Source: Clostridiales bacterium
GTDB taxonomy: Bacteria; Bacillota; Clostridia; Oscillospirales; Acutalibacteraceae
Length of the DNA stretch: 6,848 nucleotides
Direction of reading: 5' to 3'
Assembly: GCA_019421725.1 (NCBI GenBank)
Contig: JAHZES010000032.1
Span: 1-6,848 of the forward strand
Part shown: positions 1 to 5,696 of the stretch, piece by piece
Layout of the letters: every line of letters begins with the position of its first letter
Position numbering within the stretch: position 1 is the stretch's first letter
The notes under the pieces: generated by a model
Databases searched by the model: none
Told to the model about the DNA's origin: nothing
The model's input: the letters and a program-made list of their open reading frames with translations, nothing else
Program-made: the position numbers and the translations under genes

Positions 1-169
1 TGCCGAAAACGTCCATTTTACCGGGGAATCCAGGCGTGATGCGAATTCGGGCGCTTCTGCCGCTCCTGCTGCGCCTGCCGCACAGAGCAGTACACCCGCC
101 GCTTCTTATTCAAGCGGCACTGCCGGTGATTTCGTCGAAATCCCCGGGGATGATGATCTGCCGTTCTGA
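1..169 (+). CDS. ssb: single-stranded DNA-binding protein SSB, C-terminal end (5' partial)
   Basis: Only the last 55 codons are present; the first whole codon begins at base 2 and the stop is TGA at 167-169. The visible part is the flexible tail of SSB: a low-complexity linker rich in Ala, Ser, Gly and Pro, ending in the acidic tip DDDLPF. That tip is the diagnostic feature of bacterial SSB and is the docking site for replication and repair partners such as RecO, PriA and the polymerase clamp loader (family knowledge). The N-terminal OB-fold that binds DNA lies outside the window. rpsR starts 54 nt downstream on the same strand, matching the conserved rpsF-ssb-rpsR operon. No terminator lies between them, so they are probably co-transcribed. 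Confidence 0.93.
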   Translation, partial: AENVHFTGESRRDANSGASAAPAAPAAQSSTPAASYSSGTAGDFVEIPGDDDLPF

Positions 170-223
170 AATTTTTAAATTTACGGGAATGTTCCCGCCT
201 CATTTTGTAAAGGAGGTTTCGTC

Positions 224-484
224 ATGGCTGAAAGATCCGAAAGACCGGAAAGAGAAAACCGCCGCGGTGGCCGCAAGGGCCGCAAAAAGGTTTGCAGCTT
301 CTGCGTCGATAAAGTGGCTACCATCGATTATAAGGATTATCCGAAGCTTCGCAGATATATTTCTGAGCGCTCCAAGATCCTGCCCCGCCGCATGACCGGC
401 ACCTGTGCCCGTCACCAGCGTGAATTGACGGTTGCGATTAAGCGCGCCCGTCATCTCGCTCTGCTGCCGTTTAGCAGCGACTGA
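224..484 (+). CDS. rpsR: 30S ribosomal protein S18
   Basis: This 86-residue protein is a component of the small ribosomal subunit platform, where S18 binds as a heterodimer with S6. The N-terminal ~22 residues are a basic, Arg/Lys-rich extension. The S18 core follows: VCSFC at 23-27, IDYKDYP near 34-40, the block ILPRRMTGT at 52-60, CARHQR at 61-66, and IKRARHLALLPF near the C-terminus. Cys24, Cys27, Cys61 and His64 form a likely zinc-ribbon set, so this is the metal-binding (C+) form of S18; zinc binding is inferred. The ATG at 224 is preceded by a strong AAAGGAGG site at about 209-216, seven bases away. It follows ssb and is closed by the terminator at 497-545. Confidence 0.97.
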   Translation: MAERSERPERENRRGGRKGRKKVCSFCVDKVATIDYKDYPKLRRYISERSKILPRRMTGTCARHQRELTVAIKRARHLALLPFSSD

Positions 485-496
485 TTTTGACTTTAC

Positions 497-545
497 AAAA
501 ACGCCTGTATTTCTTCCAAAACGGGAGAAATACAGGCGTTTTTTC
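497..545 (+). terminator. intrinsic terminator after rpsR
   Basis: A perfect inverted repeat pairs 497-514 with 526-543, including A:U pairs at the base and an ACGCCTGTATTTCT arm. Up to three further pairs may close toward the loop (one G:U). It is followed by a T-rich run with one C at 544. It lies 12 nt after the rpsR stop and ends the ssb-rpsR transcript. The A-run on the 5' side could also let it work on the other strand, but no minus-strand gene ends here. Confidence 0.95.
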
Positions 546-563
546 TTTTTCGCGGCAAGGCGC

Positions 564-592
564 TTGGCTTTGATGTAAAAATGATGTAAAAT
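564..592 (+). promoter_or_regulatory. candidate sigma-A promoter for the MATE gene, with a tandem 10-mer
   Basis: TTGGCT at 564-569 (4/6 to TTGACA) and TAAAAT at 587-592 (5/6 to TATAAT) are separated by 17 bp. It lies just after the rpsR terminator and about 35 bp before the MATE start. The 10-mer TGATGTAAAA occurs twice, at 571-580 and 582-591, with an 11-bp period and reaching into the -10 box. That layout would suit an operator, but no regulator gene is present. Predicted from sequence only. Confidence 0.5.
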
Positions 593-626
593 AAAACTAT
601 TTGTTTGGAAAGGAATTGCATGCGCA

Positions 627-1982
627 ATGAGACGAGCACAGCTGGCAAACCCGGAACTGTTCCCTCCGAAGGCGATGAAGCGGCTGATTTGGCCCCTGAT
701 GGTAGAGCAGCTTTTGGCGATCCTGATTGGTATGGCAGATACTGTGATGGTTTCCAGCGCTGGCGAGGCGGCGGTTTCAGGGGTTTCGCTGGTGGATTCG
801 CTCAACGTGGTGCTGATCAATCTGTTTTCTGCGCTGGCGACTGGGGGTGCGGTGGTGACGGCGCAGTACATAGGCCGGCGGGACGAAAAAAGCGCCCGTT
901 CTTCGGCCAAGCAGCTGCTGTATGCATCGGCTGCGCTTTCGCTGCTGCTGGCGGGGATCGCAATCGCTTTTCATCGACTGCTGCTGCGCGGTATCTACGG
1001 CAGCATCGATGATGACGTAATGGCAAACGCACAGACTTATTTTTTGCTTTCTGCGGCGTCTTATCCGTTTTTGGCAATTTACAATTCGGGCGCGGCGCTA
1101 TTCCGTTCTATGGGCAACAGCCGAATCTCGATGCTTATTTCGCTGCTGATGAACCTGATCAATATTGGCGGGAACGCGCTGCTGATTTACGGATTTTCCA
1201 TGGGAGTTGCCGGTGCGGCAATTGCATCGCTCGCGGCGCGCGCGGCAGCGGCAGTGCTGATTACGGTGCTGATCATGAAGCCGAGGTATCCGATCCATAT
1301 CGATTCGCTGTTTCGACCGGAGCTGCGTTGGGGAATGGTGCGCAGCATTCTGAAGGTGGGAATTCCCAATGCGATAGAGAACAGCATGTTTCAGATCGGA
1401 AAAATTTTAACGATGGGGTTGGTTTCGGCAATGGGGACCGCCGCAATTGCCGCGAATGCCATTGCAGGTTCCGTTGCAGGAATTTCCGGGATTCCGGGCG
1501 GTGCGATCTGTCTTGGGGTGGTAACGGTAATGGGGCAGTGCGTCGGTGCACGGGATTATGAGCAGGCCGTTTATTATACCAAGCGGCTGGTGAAGATAGC
1601 TTATCTGTGTCTGTTGGCAACCAATCTGCTTATTTTCTGCTTTGCCGGGGTGCTGGTTCCGTTGTTCGGACTCAGCAAAGAGGCAACGGTTTCTGCAGAA
1701 GAGATCCTGCGTGTGTTTGCGCTTTTCAGTGCGACTATATGGATCCCCTCGTTTGTGATGCCCTCGGCTTTGCGAGCGGCGGGGGACGCGCACGGAACGA
1801 TGATCATTTCTGCTTTCTCCATGTGGGTTTTCCGTGTGGGCTTCAGTTATCTGTTTGTTTCGCTCGGAATGGGCGTGCAGGGTGTTTGGGCAGGAATGTA
1901 CGTTGACTGGCTGGTGCGCGGGATTATTTATGTTACGAGGTTCATGCGTGGAAAATGGAAGAAAATGCACGTGATCGAATAG
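627..1982 (+). CDS. MATE family efflux transporter (DinF/NorM-like)
   Basis: This 451-residue integral membrane protein is of typical MATE length, with about 12 hydrophobic segments arranged as two pseudo-symmetric halves. MATE proteins export organic cations, drugs or metabolites in exchange for Na+ or H+ (family knowledge); the substrate here cannot be read. Visible family marks are the TM1 region with MADTVMVSSAGEAAVSGVS at 36-54, ALFRSMGNSRISM at 157-169, and in the second half GVVTVMGQCVGARD at 297-310 and ALRAAGDAH at 381-389. The chosen ATG at 627 has AAAGGA at 609-614, 12 nt upstream. The ATG at 620 is out of frame. The C-terminal tail is short and basic (GKWKKMH). The gene is monocistronic, between its own promoter and the terminator at 1997-2037, and convergent with the oxidoreductase. 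No regulator is adjacent. Confidence 0.93.
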   Translation: MRRAQLANPELFPPKAMKRLIWPLMVEQLLAILIGMADTVMVSSAGEAAVSGVSLVDSLNVVLINLFSALATGGAVVTAQYIGRRDEKSARSSAKQLLYASAALSLLLAGIAIAFHRLLLRGIYGSIDDDVMANAQTYFLLSAASYPFLAIYNSGAALFRSMGNSRISMLISLLMNLINIGGNALLIYGFSMGVAGAAIASLAARAAAAVLITVLIMKPRYPIHIDSLFRPELRWGMVRSILKVGIPNAIENSMFQIGKILTMGLVSAMGTAAIAANAIAGSVAGISGIPGGAICLGVVTVMGQCVGARDYEQAVYYTKRLVKIAYLCLLATNLLIFCFAGVLVPLFGLSKEATVSAEEILRVFALFSATIWIPSFVMPSALRAAGDAHGTMIISAFSMWVFRVGFSYLFVSLGMGVQGVWAGMYVDWLVRGIIYVTRFMRGKWKKMHVIE

Positions 1983-1996
1983 CAGGCAGAAAACAA

Positions 1997-2037
1997 AAAA
2001 GGACCGGATGCTCCATAATGGAGTATCCGGTCCTTTT
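1997..2037. terminator. bidirectional intrinsic terminator between convergent genes
   Basis: The arm 1997-2014 pairs with 2020-2037 around the loop ATAAT, with a single G:U pair (2010/2024). The stem is GC-rich in the middle and flanked by AAAA on the left and TTTT on the right, so a U-tract forms on either strand. It sits 14 nt after the MATE stop and 14 nt after the stop of the minus-strand oxidoreductase, so it probably serves both. Confidence 0.93.
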
Positions 2038-2051
2038 ACAGAGGACGGAGA

Positions 2052-2936
2052 TCAGACCTCCGGAACCTCGATCTTGACGGTTTTGCCGGTGTTGTAGGAT
2101 TCGTAGATGGCATTGAGATAATATACCGGCGTGATCAGCTGCTTGTAGGTGTGGGACATGGTGCCGTTGTGCAGCATAGCGGCAAAGTCTTCGCACTCGT
2201 GCTGATAGCACATGGAAATATCAATATCGCGGCAGACGTTGCGGTCTTTACCGAAAATTGTGCAGTGATAGGCGTTGTAGCAGCCTTCCATGAAGTGGTT
2301 GGTTACGGTGTATTTGTCATATTCCACGACCACGGTAACGTCGTCACCGTTGCGGAACGCCGTAACGGCCTTGGGATCGTAGCCGAAGATCGTCAGGCTC
2401 ATCTCGGCAAGGTGAGAAGAGTAGAAGAAGAAGCCGCTGTAGTCGTTGTGCATGCTCACAGGAGCGGCAACGCAGCCGCCGTGAATGCCGCCCAGGCCGC
2501 TCTTGACCGTGTGCTGCATCATGCGGACATCATAAGTCTGCTTGACGGAAGAACCGCCGACCAGCGGAACATTTTTGCTTTTTGCCAGACGTACCAGAGC
2601 AAGCGCCTCTGCGGGGTCAACGGCAAACGGCTTATCGATGAACATCGGCAGGCCGGCTTCCACAAACGGGCGGGCGAACTCCGGATGGAACTTGCCGTCG
2701 CGCGCGGTAACCATGACGGCGTCTACCTTGCCGAGCATGTCTTCCGGTTTTTCCGCAATAAAATCAAGACCGAATTTTTCGAAAACTTCCTTGTTGCTTT
2801 CCGGATAATGACCGCCAACCGCAACAACGTGGCAATCCGGATACTTAAAAGCTCCGTTTTCGTCCGGCTTGTTAAAAATCTCGGAAAAAGCGGAAGCATG
2901 GGAATTTTCCGAGCCGAGAATACCGATTCTGTACAT
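2052..2936 (-). CDS. Gfo/Idh/MocA family NAD(P)-dependent oxidoreductase
   Basis: This protein has 294 residues, slightly short for a family usually 320-390. The N-terminal Rossmann domain opens with MYRIGILGSENSHASA (1-16), where the glycine loop is G-x-x-G-S. MVTARDGKFHPEF follows at 75-87, and the signature IDKP at 100-103 corresponds to the family's EKP, so Lys102 is the likely catalytic lysine. GGSSVK at 127-132 begins the substrate domain, and His175 in YSSHLAEM is a candidate for the second catalytic residue. Members oxidise or reduce sugars, inositols or related polyols; the substrate cannot be assigned. The start at 2936 is chosen because GGGAGG lies six bases upstream (2944-2949) and the next residues begin the Rossmann strand. 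An upstream in-frame ATG at 3023 would add 29 Cys-rich, unrelated residues. The gene has its own promoter at 3078-3107. Confidence 0.9.
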   Translation of the reverse strand: MYRIGILGSENSHASAFSEIFNKPDENGAFKYPDCHVVAVGGHYPESNKEVFEKFGLDFIAEKPEDMLGKVDAVMVTARDGKFHPEFARPFVEAGLPMFIDKPFAVDPAEALALVRLAKSKNVPLVGGSSVKQTYDVRMMQHTVKSGLGGIHGGCVAAPVSMHNDYSGFFFYSSHLAEMSLTIFGYDPKAVTAFRNGDDVTVVVEYDKYTVTNHFMEGCYNAYHCTIFGKDRNVCRDIDISMCYQHECEDFAAMLHNGTMSHTYKQLITPVYYLNAIYESYNTGKTVKIEVPEV

Positions 2937-3077
2937 AGTAATTCCTCCCATTATGTTTTTTGAGCAGCTTTGCTGCAAAGGTATTGTACCGCATTTACCG
3001 CAGATATGTTTTGCATATTCCACGAGAAATTTAGCGGATTTTACAATTATCTGATGCAGCTAATACGCCCTATGCCA

Positions 3078-3107
3078 AGTATAGCACAAGAAAATTTGAC
3101 AAGACAA
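3078..3107 (-). promoter_or_regulatory. candidate promoter for the Gfo/Idh/MocA oxidoreductase gene
   Basis: Read on the minus strand, TTGTCT (3107-3102) and TATACT (3083-3078) are 18 bp apart, and TGC directly before TATACT gives an extended -10 (TGnTATACT). Transcription would start near 3070, leaving a 5' leader of about 135 nt. The leader includes a small GCAGC/GCTGC hairpin (plus-strand 2970-2982) shortly before the ribosome binding site. The substrate or regulator is unknown. Confidence 0.5.
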
Positions 3108-3134
3108 GTTTTTTATGCTTTGTCCAAAGAAGCG

Positions 3135-3156
3135 CCTGTTTTCCGCAAAAAACAGG
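3135..3156 (-). terminator. possible weak hairpin downstream of the D-2-hydroxyacid dehydrogenase gene
   Basis: CCTGTTTT (3135-3142) and AAAACAGG (3149-3156) form an 8-bp inverted repeat with a 6-nt loop, 23 nt after the dehydrogenase stop on the minus strand. The bases after the stem on that strand are only moderately U-rich (CGCTTCTTT), so read-through into the oxidoreductase gene is likely at some level. The call is weak. Confidence 0.3.
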
Positions 3157-3178
3157 GTGTATTCTTGCGTTTTCACCG

Positions 3179-4132
3179 TTACTCCGTAATTACGTTCCGG
3201 GGCGTTCCCGCCAGATAAGCCTCCAGATTCTCTGTTACCAGGCGGAGCAGGCGGGCGCGGGTTTCCAGCGGCGCCCAGGCAACGTGTGGTGTGATCGTCA
3301 GATTCGGCGCGCCAAGCAGGGGGCAGTCCGGCGACATGGGCTCGGTTTCCAGCACGTCGATAGCCGCGCCGGCAAGGCGGCCGCTTTCCAGCACGCGGCG
3401 CAGGGCGTGTTCGTCGATGATCGGCCCGCGGGCGGTGTTGACCAGGTAGGCGCCGGGCTTCATCAAGGCGAAACGTTCGTCATTAAAGAGCAAACGGGAG
3501 GATTTATTGAGCGGGCAGTGAACGGAAACGATATCGCTTTGCGCCAGAAGAGTTTCCAGAGGAACAAAGGAAACGCCGTCTGCCTGCCGCGGCGTACGGG
3601 TAAAGCAGAGCACGCGCATGGAAAACGCGAGGGCGACTCTGGCGACCGCGCGCCCGATGCTGCCAAAGCCGATGATTCCGATCGTTTTTCCGGCAAGCTC
3701 CTGCATGGGAAAAACAAACGGTGAAAATGTGGCGCTGCCGATCCAGCGGCCGTCGTGCACAAAGCGGTCGTATTGTGAAACACAGCTGAAATGATGGAGG
3801 ATCAGCGCGAATGTGTGCTGAACGACGGCATCGGTGGAATAACCGCCGGCGTTGCAGACGGTAATGCCGCGACGCCCGGTTTCGGTGAGATCAATGTTGT
3901 TGTAGCCGGTTGCAAATAAACCGATATAGCGCAGCGTTTCGGCGTAGCGCAGCGTTTCGGCGGTCATGGGGGATTTGTTGCAGAGTACAATATCTGCGCT
4001 GCGGATCCGCTCGGCTAACTGCTCGTTGCTGCTCAAGGGATAATATTGTACACTGCCGAAGCGTTCCAGAACCGAAAGATCAAGGTCACCGTTCGTAACA
4101 GTCTGGCAGTCCGGCAACACAATTTTCAACAT
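3179..4132 (-). CDS. D-2-hydroxyacid dehydrogenase (glycerate/hydroxypyruvate reductase-like)
   Basis: This 317-residue protein has the usual length of the D-isomer-specific 2-hydroxyacid dehydrogenase family, which interconverts 2-keto acids and D-2-hydroxy acids with NAD(P)H in the cytosol. The split substrate domain occupies the N- and C-terminal parts, with ATGYNNIDL at 74-82. The Rossmann domain starts at TIGIIGFGSIGR (150-161, GxGxxG). The catalytic triad is complete: Arg235 (NTARG), Glu264 (LETEP) and His283 (TPH). The end of the second Rossmann strand reads CFTRTPR (176-182) with no Asp or Glu, which may favour NADPH. The start at 4132 fits AAAAGGA 11 bases upstream; the in-frame ATG at 4144 overlaps that site. 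An exact 18-bp tandem repeat encodes AETLRY twice (58-69). Glycerate, hydroxypyruvate or a related acid is a guess. Confidence 0.92.
   Translation of the reverse strand: MLKIVLPDCQTVTNGDLDLSVLERFGSVQYYPLSSNEQLAERIRSADIVLCNKSPMTAETLRYAETLRYIGLFATGYNNIDLTETGRRGITVCNAGGYSTDAVVQHTFALILHHFSCVSQYDRFVHDGRWIGSATFSPFVFPMQELAGKTIGIIGFGSIGRAVARVALAFSMRVLCFTRTPRQADGVSFVPLETLLAQSDIVSVHCPLNKSSRLLFNDERFALMKPGAYLVNTARGPIIDEHALRRVLESGRLAGAAIDVLETEPMSPDCPLLGAPNLTITPHVAWAPLETRARLLRLVTENLEAYLAGTPRNVITE
3927..3962. repeat. exact 2 x 18-bp tandem repeat inside the dehydrogenase gene
   Basis: The 18-bp unit TAGCGCAGCGTTTCGGCG occurs at 3927-3944 and again at 3945-3962 without a mismatch. It is in frame and encodes the hexapeptide AETLRY twice, just before the conserved IGLFATGYNN motif. 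The protein keeps normal family spacing across this stretch. Confidence 0.95.
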
Positions 4133-4177
4133 GGCGGCGATCATCCTTTTCAGAAAGATTCAAAAGCCGGGAGCAAT

Positions 4178-4196
4178 GCGGACAAAGGTCGTCCGC
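4178..4196. promoter_or_regulatory. inverted repeat in the 5' leader of the dehydrogenase gene
   Basis: GCGGAC (4178-4183) and GTCCGC (4191-4196) form a perfect 6-bp dyad around a 7-nt spacer. It lies between the predicted -10 box (4213-4218) and the start codon at 4132, so it is either a leader hairpin or a repressor site. There is nothing to name the factor. Confidence 0.4.
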
Positions 4197-4212
4197 TGCC
4201 CTTCCGGTATTC

Positions 4213-4241
4213 AGTCTAACGGATTCCGAAGAAATTTACAA
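4213..4241 (-). promoter_or_regulatory. candidate promoter for the D-2-hydroxyacid dehydrogenase gene
   Basis: On the minus strand TTGTAA (4241-4236) and TAGACT (4218-4213), each 4/6 to consensus, are separated by 17 bp. The leader would be about 75 nt and contains the GCGGAC/GTCCGC dyad. It lies in the divergent intergenic region shared with the amidohydrolase remnant. Confidence 0.35.
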
Positions 4242-4305
4242 GTCATCAACGTTTTTTTTCGGAGAAACATGCAAAAGTTCAGGAATTTGCAGCAAAGTAA
4301 AGGAA

Positions 4306-4337
4306 TTGCTGGATTTCCGCCGCGGGAAATTTATAAT
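4306..4337 (+). promoter_or_regulatory. candidate promoter for the amidohydrolase remnant
   Basis: A perfect TATAAT stands at 4332-4337. No good -35 sits at 17 bp: TTGCTG at 4306-4311 is 20 bp away, and TGGATT at 4310-4315 is 16 bp away but poor. Transcription would start near 4344, about 60 nt before the start codon. Confidence 0.4.
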
Positions 4338-4402
4338 AGGAGAAAAGCCGGGATCACAGGATGAACCGGCGGAATGAAACAAACGGAAAGGCGGTACTCG
4401 GA

Positions 4403-5199
4403 ATGATCGTGAAAAAAATTGACCTGCATGCTCATGTTGTGCCGGAGGTCGGCTATTCCCGCATGGACGGAGGGCGCTTTGTAACACCGCAGCAGATTCG
4501 GAAAATGTACGATGCATGGGGAATTGAAAAGGGCGTTCAGCTGCCCATCAGCTCGCCGGAGTACGAGTGTGACCAGCTCAGCAACCGCGACGCCGAGCAT
4601 CTGGTTCGCGATTACCCGGAAACGGTGGGCTGGTGGTTCTGCAATCTGGATCCGCGGTGGGGAACAAACAGACCGGACTGCGACCTTTCTCACTTTCTGC
4701 TGTATTTTAAGGAGCGCGGCGCAAAGGGCGTCGGCGAGGTGACGACGAATTTGCCGATCGACGATCCGTATATGCAGAATCTTTTTTATCATTGTGAAAA
4801 ATGTGACATGCCGCTTCTGTTTCACATGGGAAACCCGGGAGGAGGAGATTACGGCATTGTGGACGATTTTCATATGCCGAAGAACAGCGGGACGGTTACC
4901 CGACAGGCAAGGTCGTTCCCGGCGGGCGCACGGTAGAGCTGCTGCGGAATTACCCGAATATGTATGGAGATCTTTCGGCGGGAAGCGGCGGCAATGCCGT
5001 TATGCGCGACCCGGACTTCGGGTATCATTTTCTGGAGGAGTTTCAGGATAAGCTCTTTTTCGGCGTTGATATCTGTGACGCGTCCAATGTGATGGAGCTT
5101 TCGCACTGGTTGGACAACGCGGTGGAGCACGGGAATATTTCGCAGGCTGCCTACAACAAAATCTGCCGTGAAAATGCATTGAAGCTTCTTGAAGGGTAA
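4403..5199 (+). pseudogene. amidohydrolase (Amidohydro_2, TIM-barrel metal hydrolase), broken by internal deletion and frame change
   Basis: The N-terminal part runs from ATG 4403 (AAAGGCGG about 10 nt upstream) and is family-like to about residue 159. It shows the metal-binding DLHAH (7-11), GVGEV (109-113), LLFHMGNPGG (138-147, His141) and DDFHMP (154-159). After 4876-4884 this frame gives nonsense and stops at 4934-4936. The family sequence resumes in another frame (4876 to TAA 5197-5199, 107 residues): AEEQRDGYPTG, VPGGRTVELLRNYPN, YGDLSAGSG, then FFGVDICDA with the strand-8 Asp. The two halves do not abut. The segment that normally carries a further barrel strand and a GHS-type His ligand is absent, roughly 25-35 residues by recollection of the family. 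Activity is very unlikely. An upstream ATG at 4361 lacks a well-placed ribosome binding site. The substrate is unknown; the neighbours suggest sugar-acid or polyol catabolism. Confidence 0.88.
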
Positions 5200-5216
5200 A
5201 ATTTGTGCTGCGGGGC

Positions 5217-5245
5217 TTGCTTCCGGGCGCTGCAGGTGGTAAAAT
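5217..5245 (+). promoter_or_regulatory. candidate promoter for the eutS-eutP unit
   Basis: TTGCTT at 5217-5222 and TAAAAT at 5240-5245 are 17 bp apart, and TGG before the -10 makes an extended -10 (TGnTAAAAT, 5237-5245). Transcription would begin near 5251, with an 85-nt leader that holds the attenuator-like structure at 5260-5315. The -35 is poor (3/6). Confidence 0.4.
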
Positions 5246-5259
5246 GAATTTCATCAAAA

Positions 5260-5315
5260 TGCGGCGGCGGCTGTCCCTTTAGCGGGTGAGCGCTGCCTTT
5301 GCCGCAGCAGTTTTT
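5260..5315 (+). promoter_or_regulatory. possible attenuator/antiterminator leader before eutS
   Basis: GCTGC (5292-5296) can pair with GCAGC (5304-5308) around a 7-nt loop, and the run TTTTT at 5311-5315 follows within 3 nt, which resembles a short intrinsic terminator. An upstream copy TGCGGC (5260-5265), within a GCGGCGGCGG run, can instead pair with GCCGCA (5301-5306) and would disrupt it. The eutS ribosome binding site (5317-5324) comes next. The 5-bp terminator stem is short, so this is a hypothesis. I see no clear copy of the ANTAR-target motif known for EutV. Confidence 0.3.
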
Positions 5316-5336
5316 CAAAAAGGAATGGTCGTACGC

Positions 5337-5696
5337 ATGGATCTTCACGATAAGATGCGGATCGTACAGGAAATTGTGCCGGGTAAGCAGATCACCATTG
5401 CGCACATTATTGCGAATCCGGATGAAATCATTTACAAAAAACTGGGGCTTGACCCTGCGGTGGATTATTCGCGCGCGGCAATCGGTCTGGTCACGATCAG
5501 CCCTGCGGAAACAGCAGTGATTATCGGAGATATTGCGATCAAGACCTCCAACGTTGAGATCGGCTTTGTGGATCGCTTCAGCGGTACGCTGATCGTCACC
5601 GGACGTATCAGCGAAGTGGAAAGCGCGCTGCGGGCTTTGCGGGATTACTGCCGGGACACGCTGGGCTTTACCGTTTGCGAGATTACAAAAACATGA
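5337..5696 (+). CDS. eutS: bacterial microcompartment shell protein, EutS/PduU family
   Basis: This 119-residue single BMC-domain protein is of the circularly permuted EutS/PduU type, a minor hexameric facet protein of ethanolamine and propanediol microcompartments. Family landmarks are VPGKQITIAHIIANP (14-28), AIGLVTISPAETAVIIGDIAIK (48-69), VEIGFVDRFSGTLIVTG (74-90) and the ending FTVCEITKT. Compared from memory with E. coli EutS and Salmonella PduU, the ending and the KKLGL block look closer to PduU, and there is a short insertion (LDPAVDYSR) before AIG. The ATG at 5337 is chosen: AAAAAGGA lies 12 nt upstream and MDLHDK aligns with the EutS start. ATG 5325 touches the ribosome binding site, and GTG 5286 would overlap the possible terminator. 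The stop overlaps the next gene by ATGA. No other shell gene is in view. Confidence 0.9.
   Translation: MDLHDKMRIVQEIVPGKQITIAHIIANPDEIIYKKLGLDPAVDYSRAAIGLVTISPAETAVIIGDIAIKTSNVEIGFVDRFSGTLIVTGRISEVESALRALRDYCRDTLGFTVCEITKT

Noticed and set aside
200..910. 236-codon open frame on the minus strand across rpsR and the start of the MATE gene
   Set aside because: It runs antisense through two well-supported genes and the rpsR terminator, has no recognisable motif and no plausible start site.
2151..2963. 270-codon open frame on the plus strand opposite the oxidoreductase gene
   Set aside because: It is an antisense shadow: low-complexity, Val/Ala/His-rich translation, no ribosome binding site, no family resemblance. 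The opposite strand encodes a clear Rossmann oxidoreductase.
3096..3101. Perfect TTGACA on the plus strand as a promoter -35
   Set aside because: There is no -10 at suitable spacing and no plus-strand gene follows; the minus-strand extended -10 in the same region is the better reading.
4361..4402. ATG at 4361 as the amidohydrolase start
   Set aside because: The nearest AGGAG is about 17-18 nt upstream, and the added residues are polar and unlike the family, whose proteins begin just before the DLHAH motif.
4876..4960. Programmed ribosomal frameshift joining the two amidohydrolase halves
   Set aside because: There is no slippery heptamer or stimulatory structure at the seam, and a core segment with a metal-ligand His is missing, so a shift would not give a whole enzyme.
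5286..5336. GTG at 5286 as the eutS start, giving a 17-residue N-terminal extension
   Set aside because: The extension is not seen in the family, has no proper ribosome binding site, and would overlap the possible terminator. AAAAAGGA at 5317-5324 fits the ATG at 5337.
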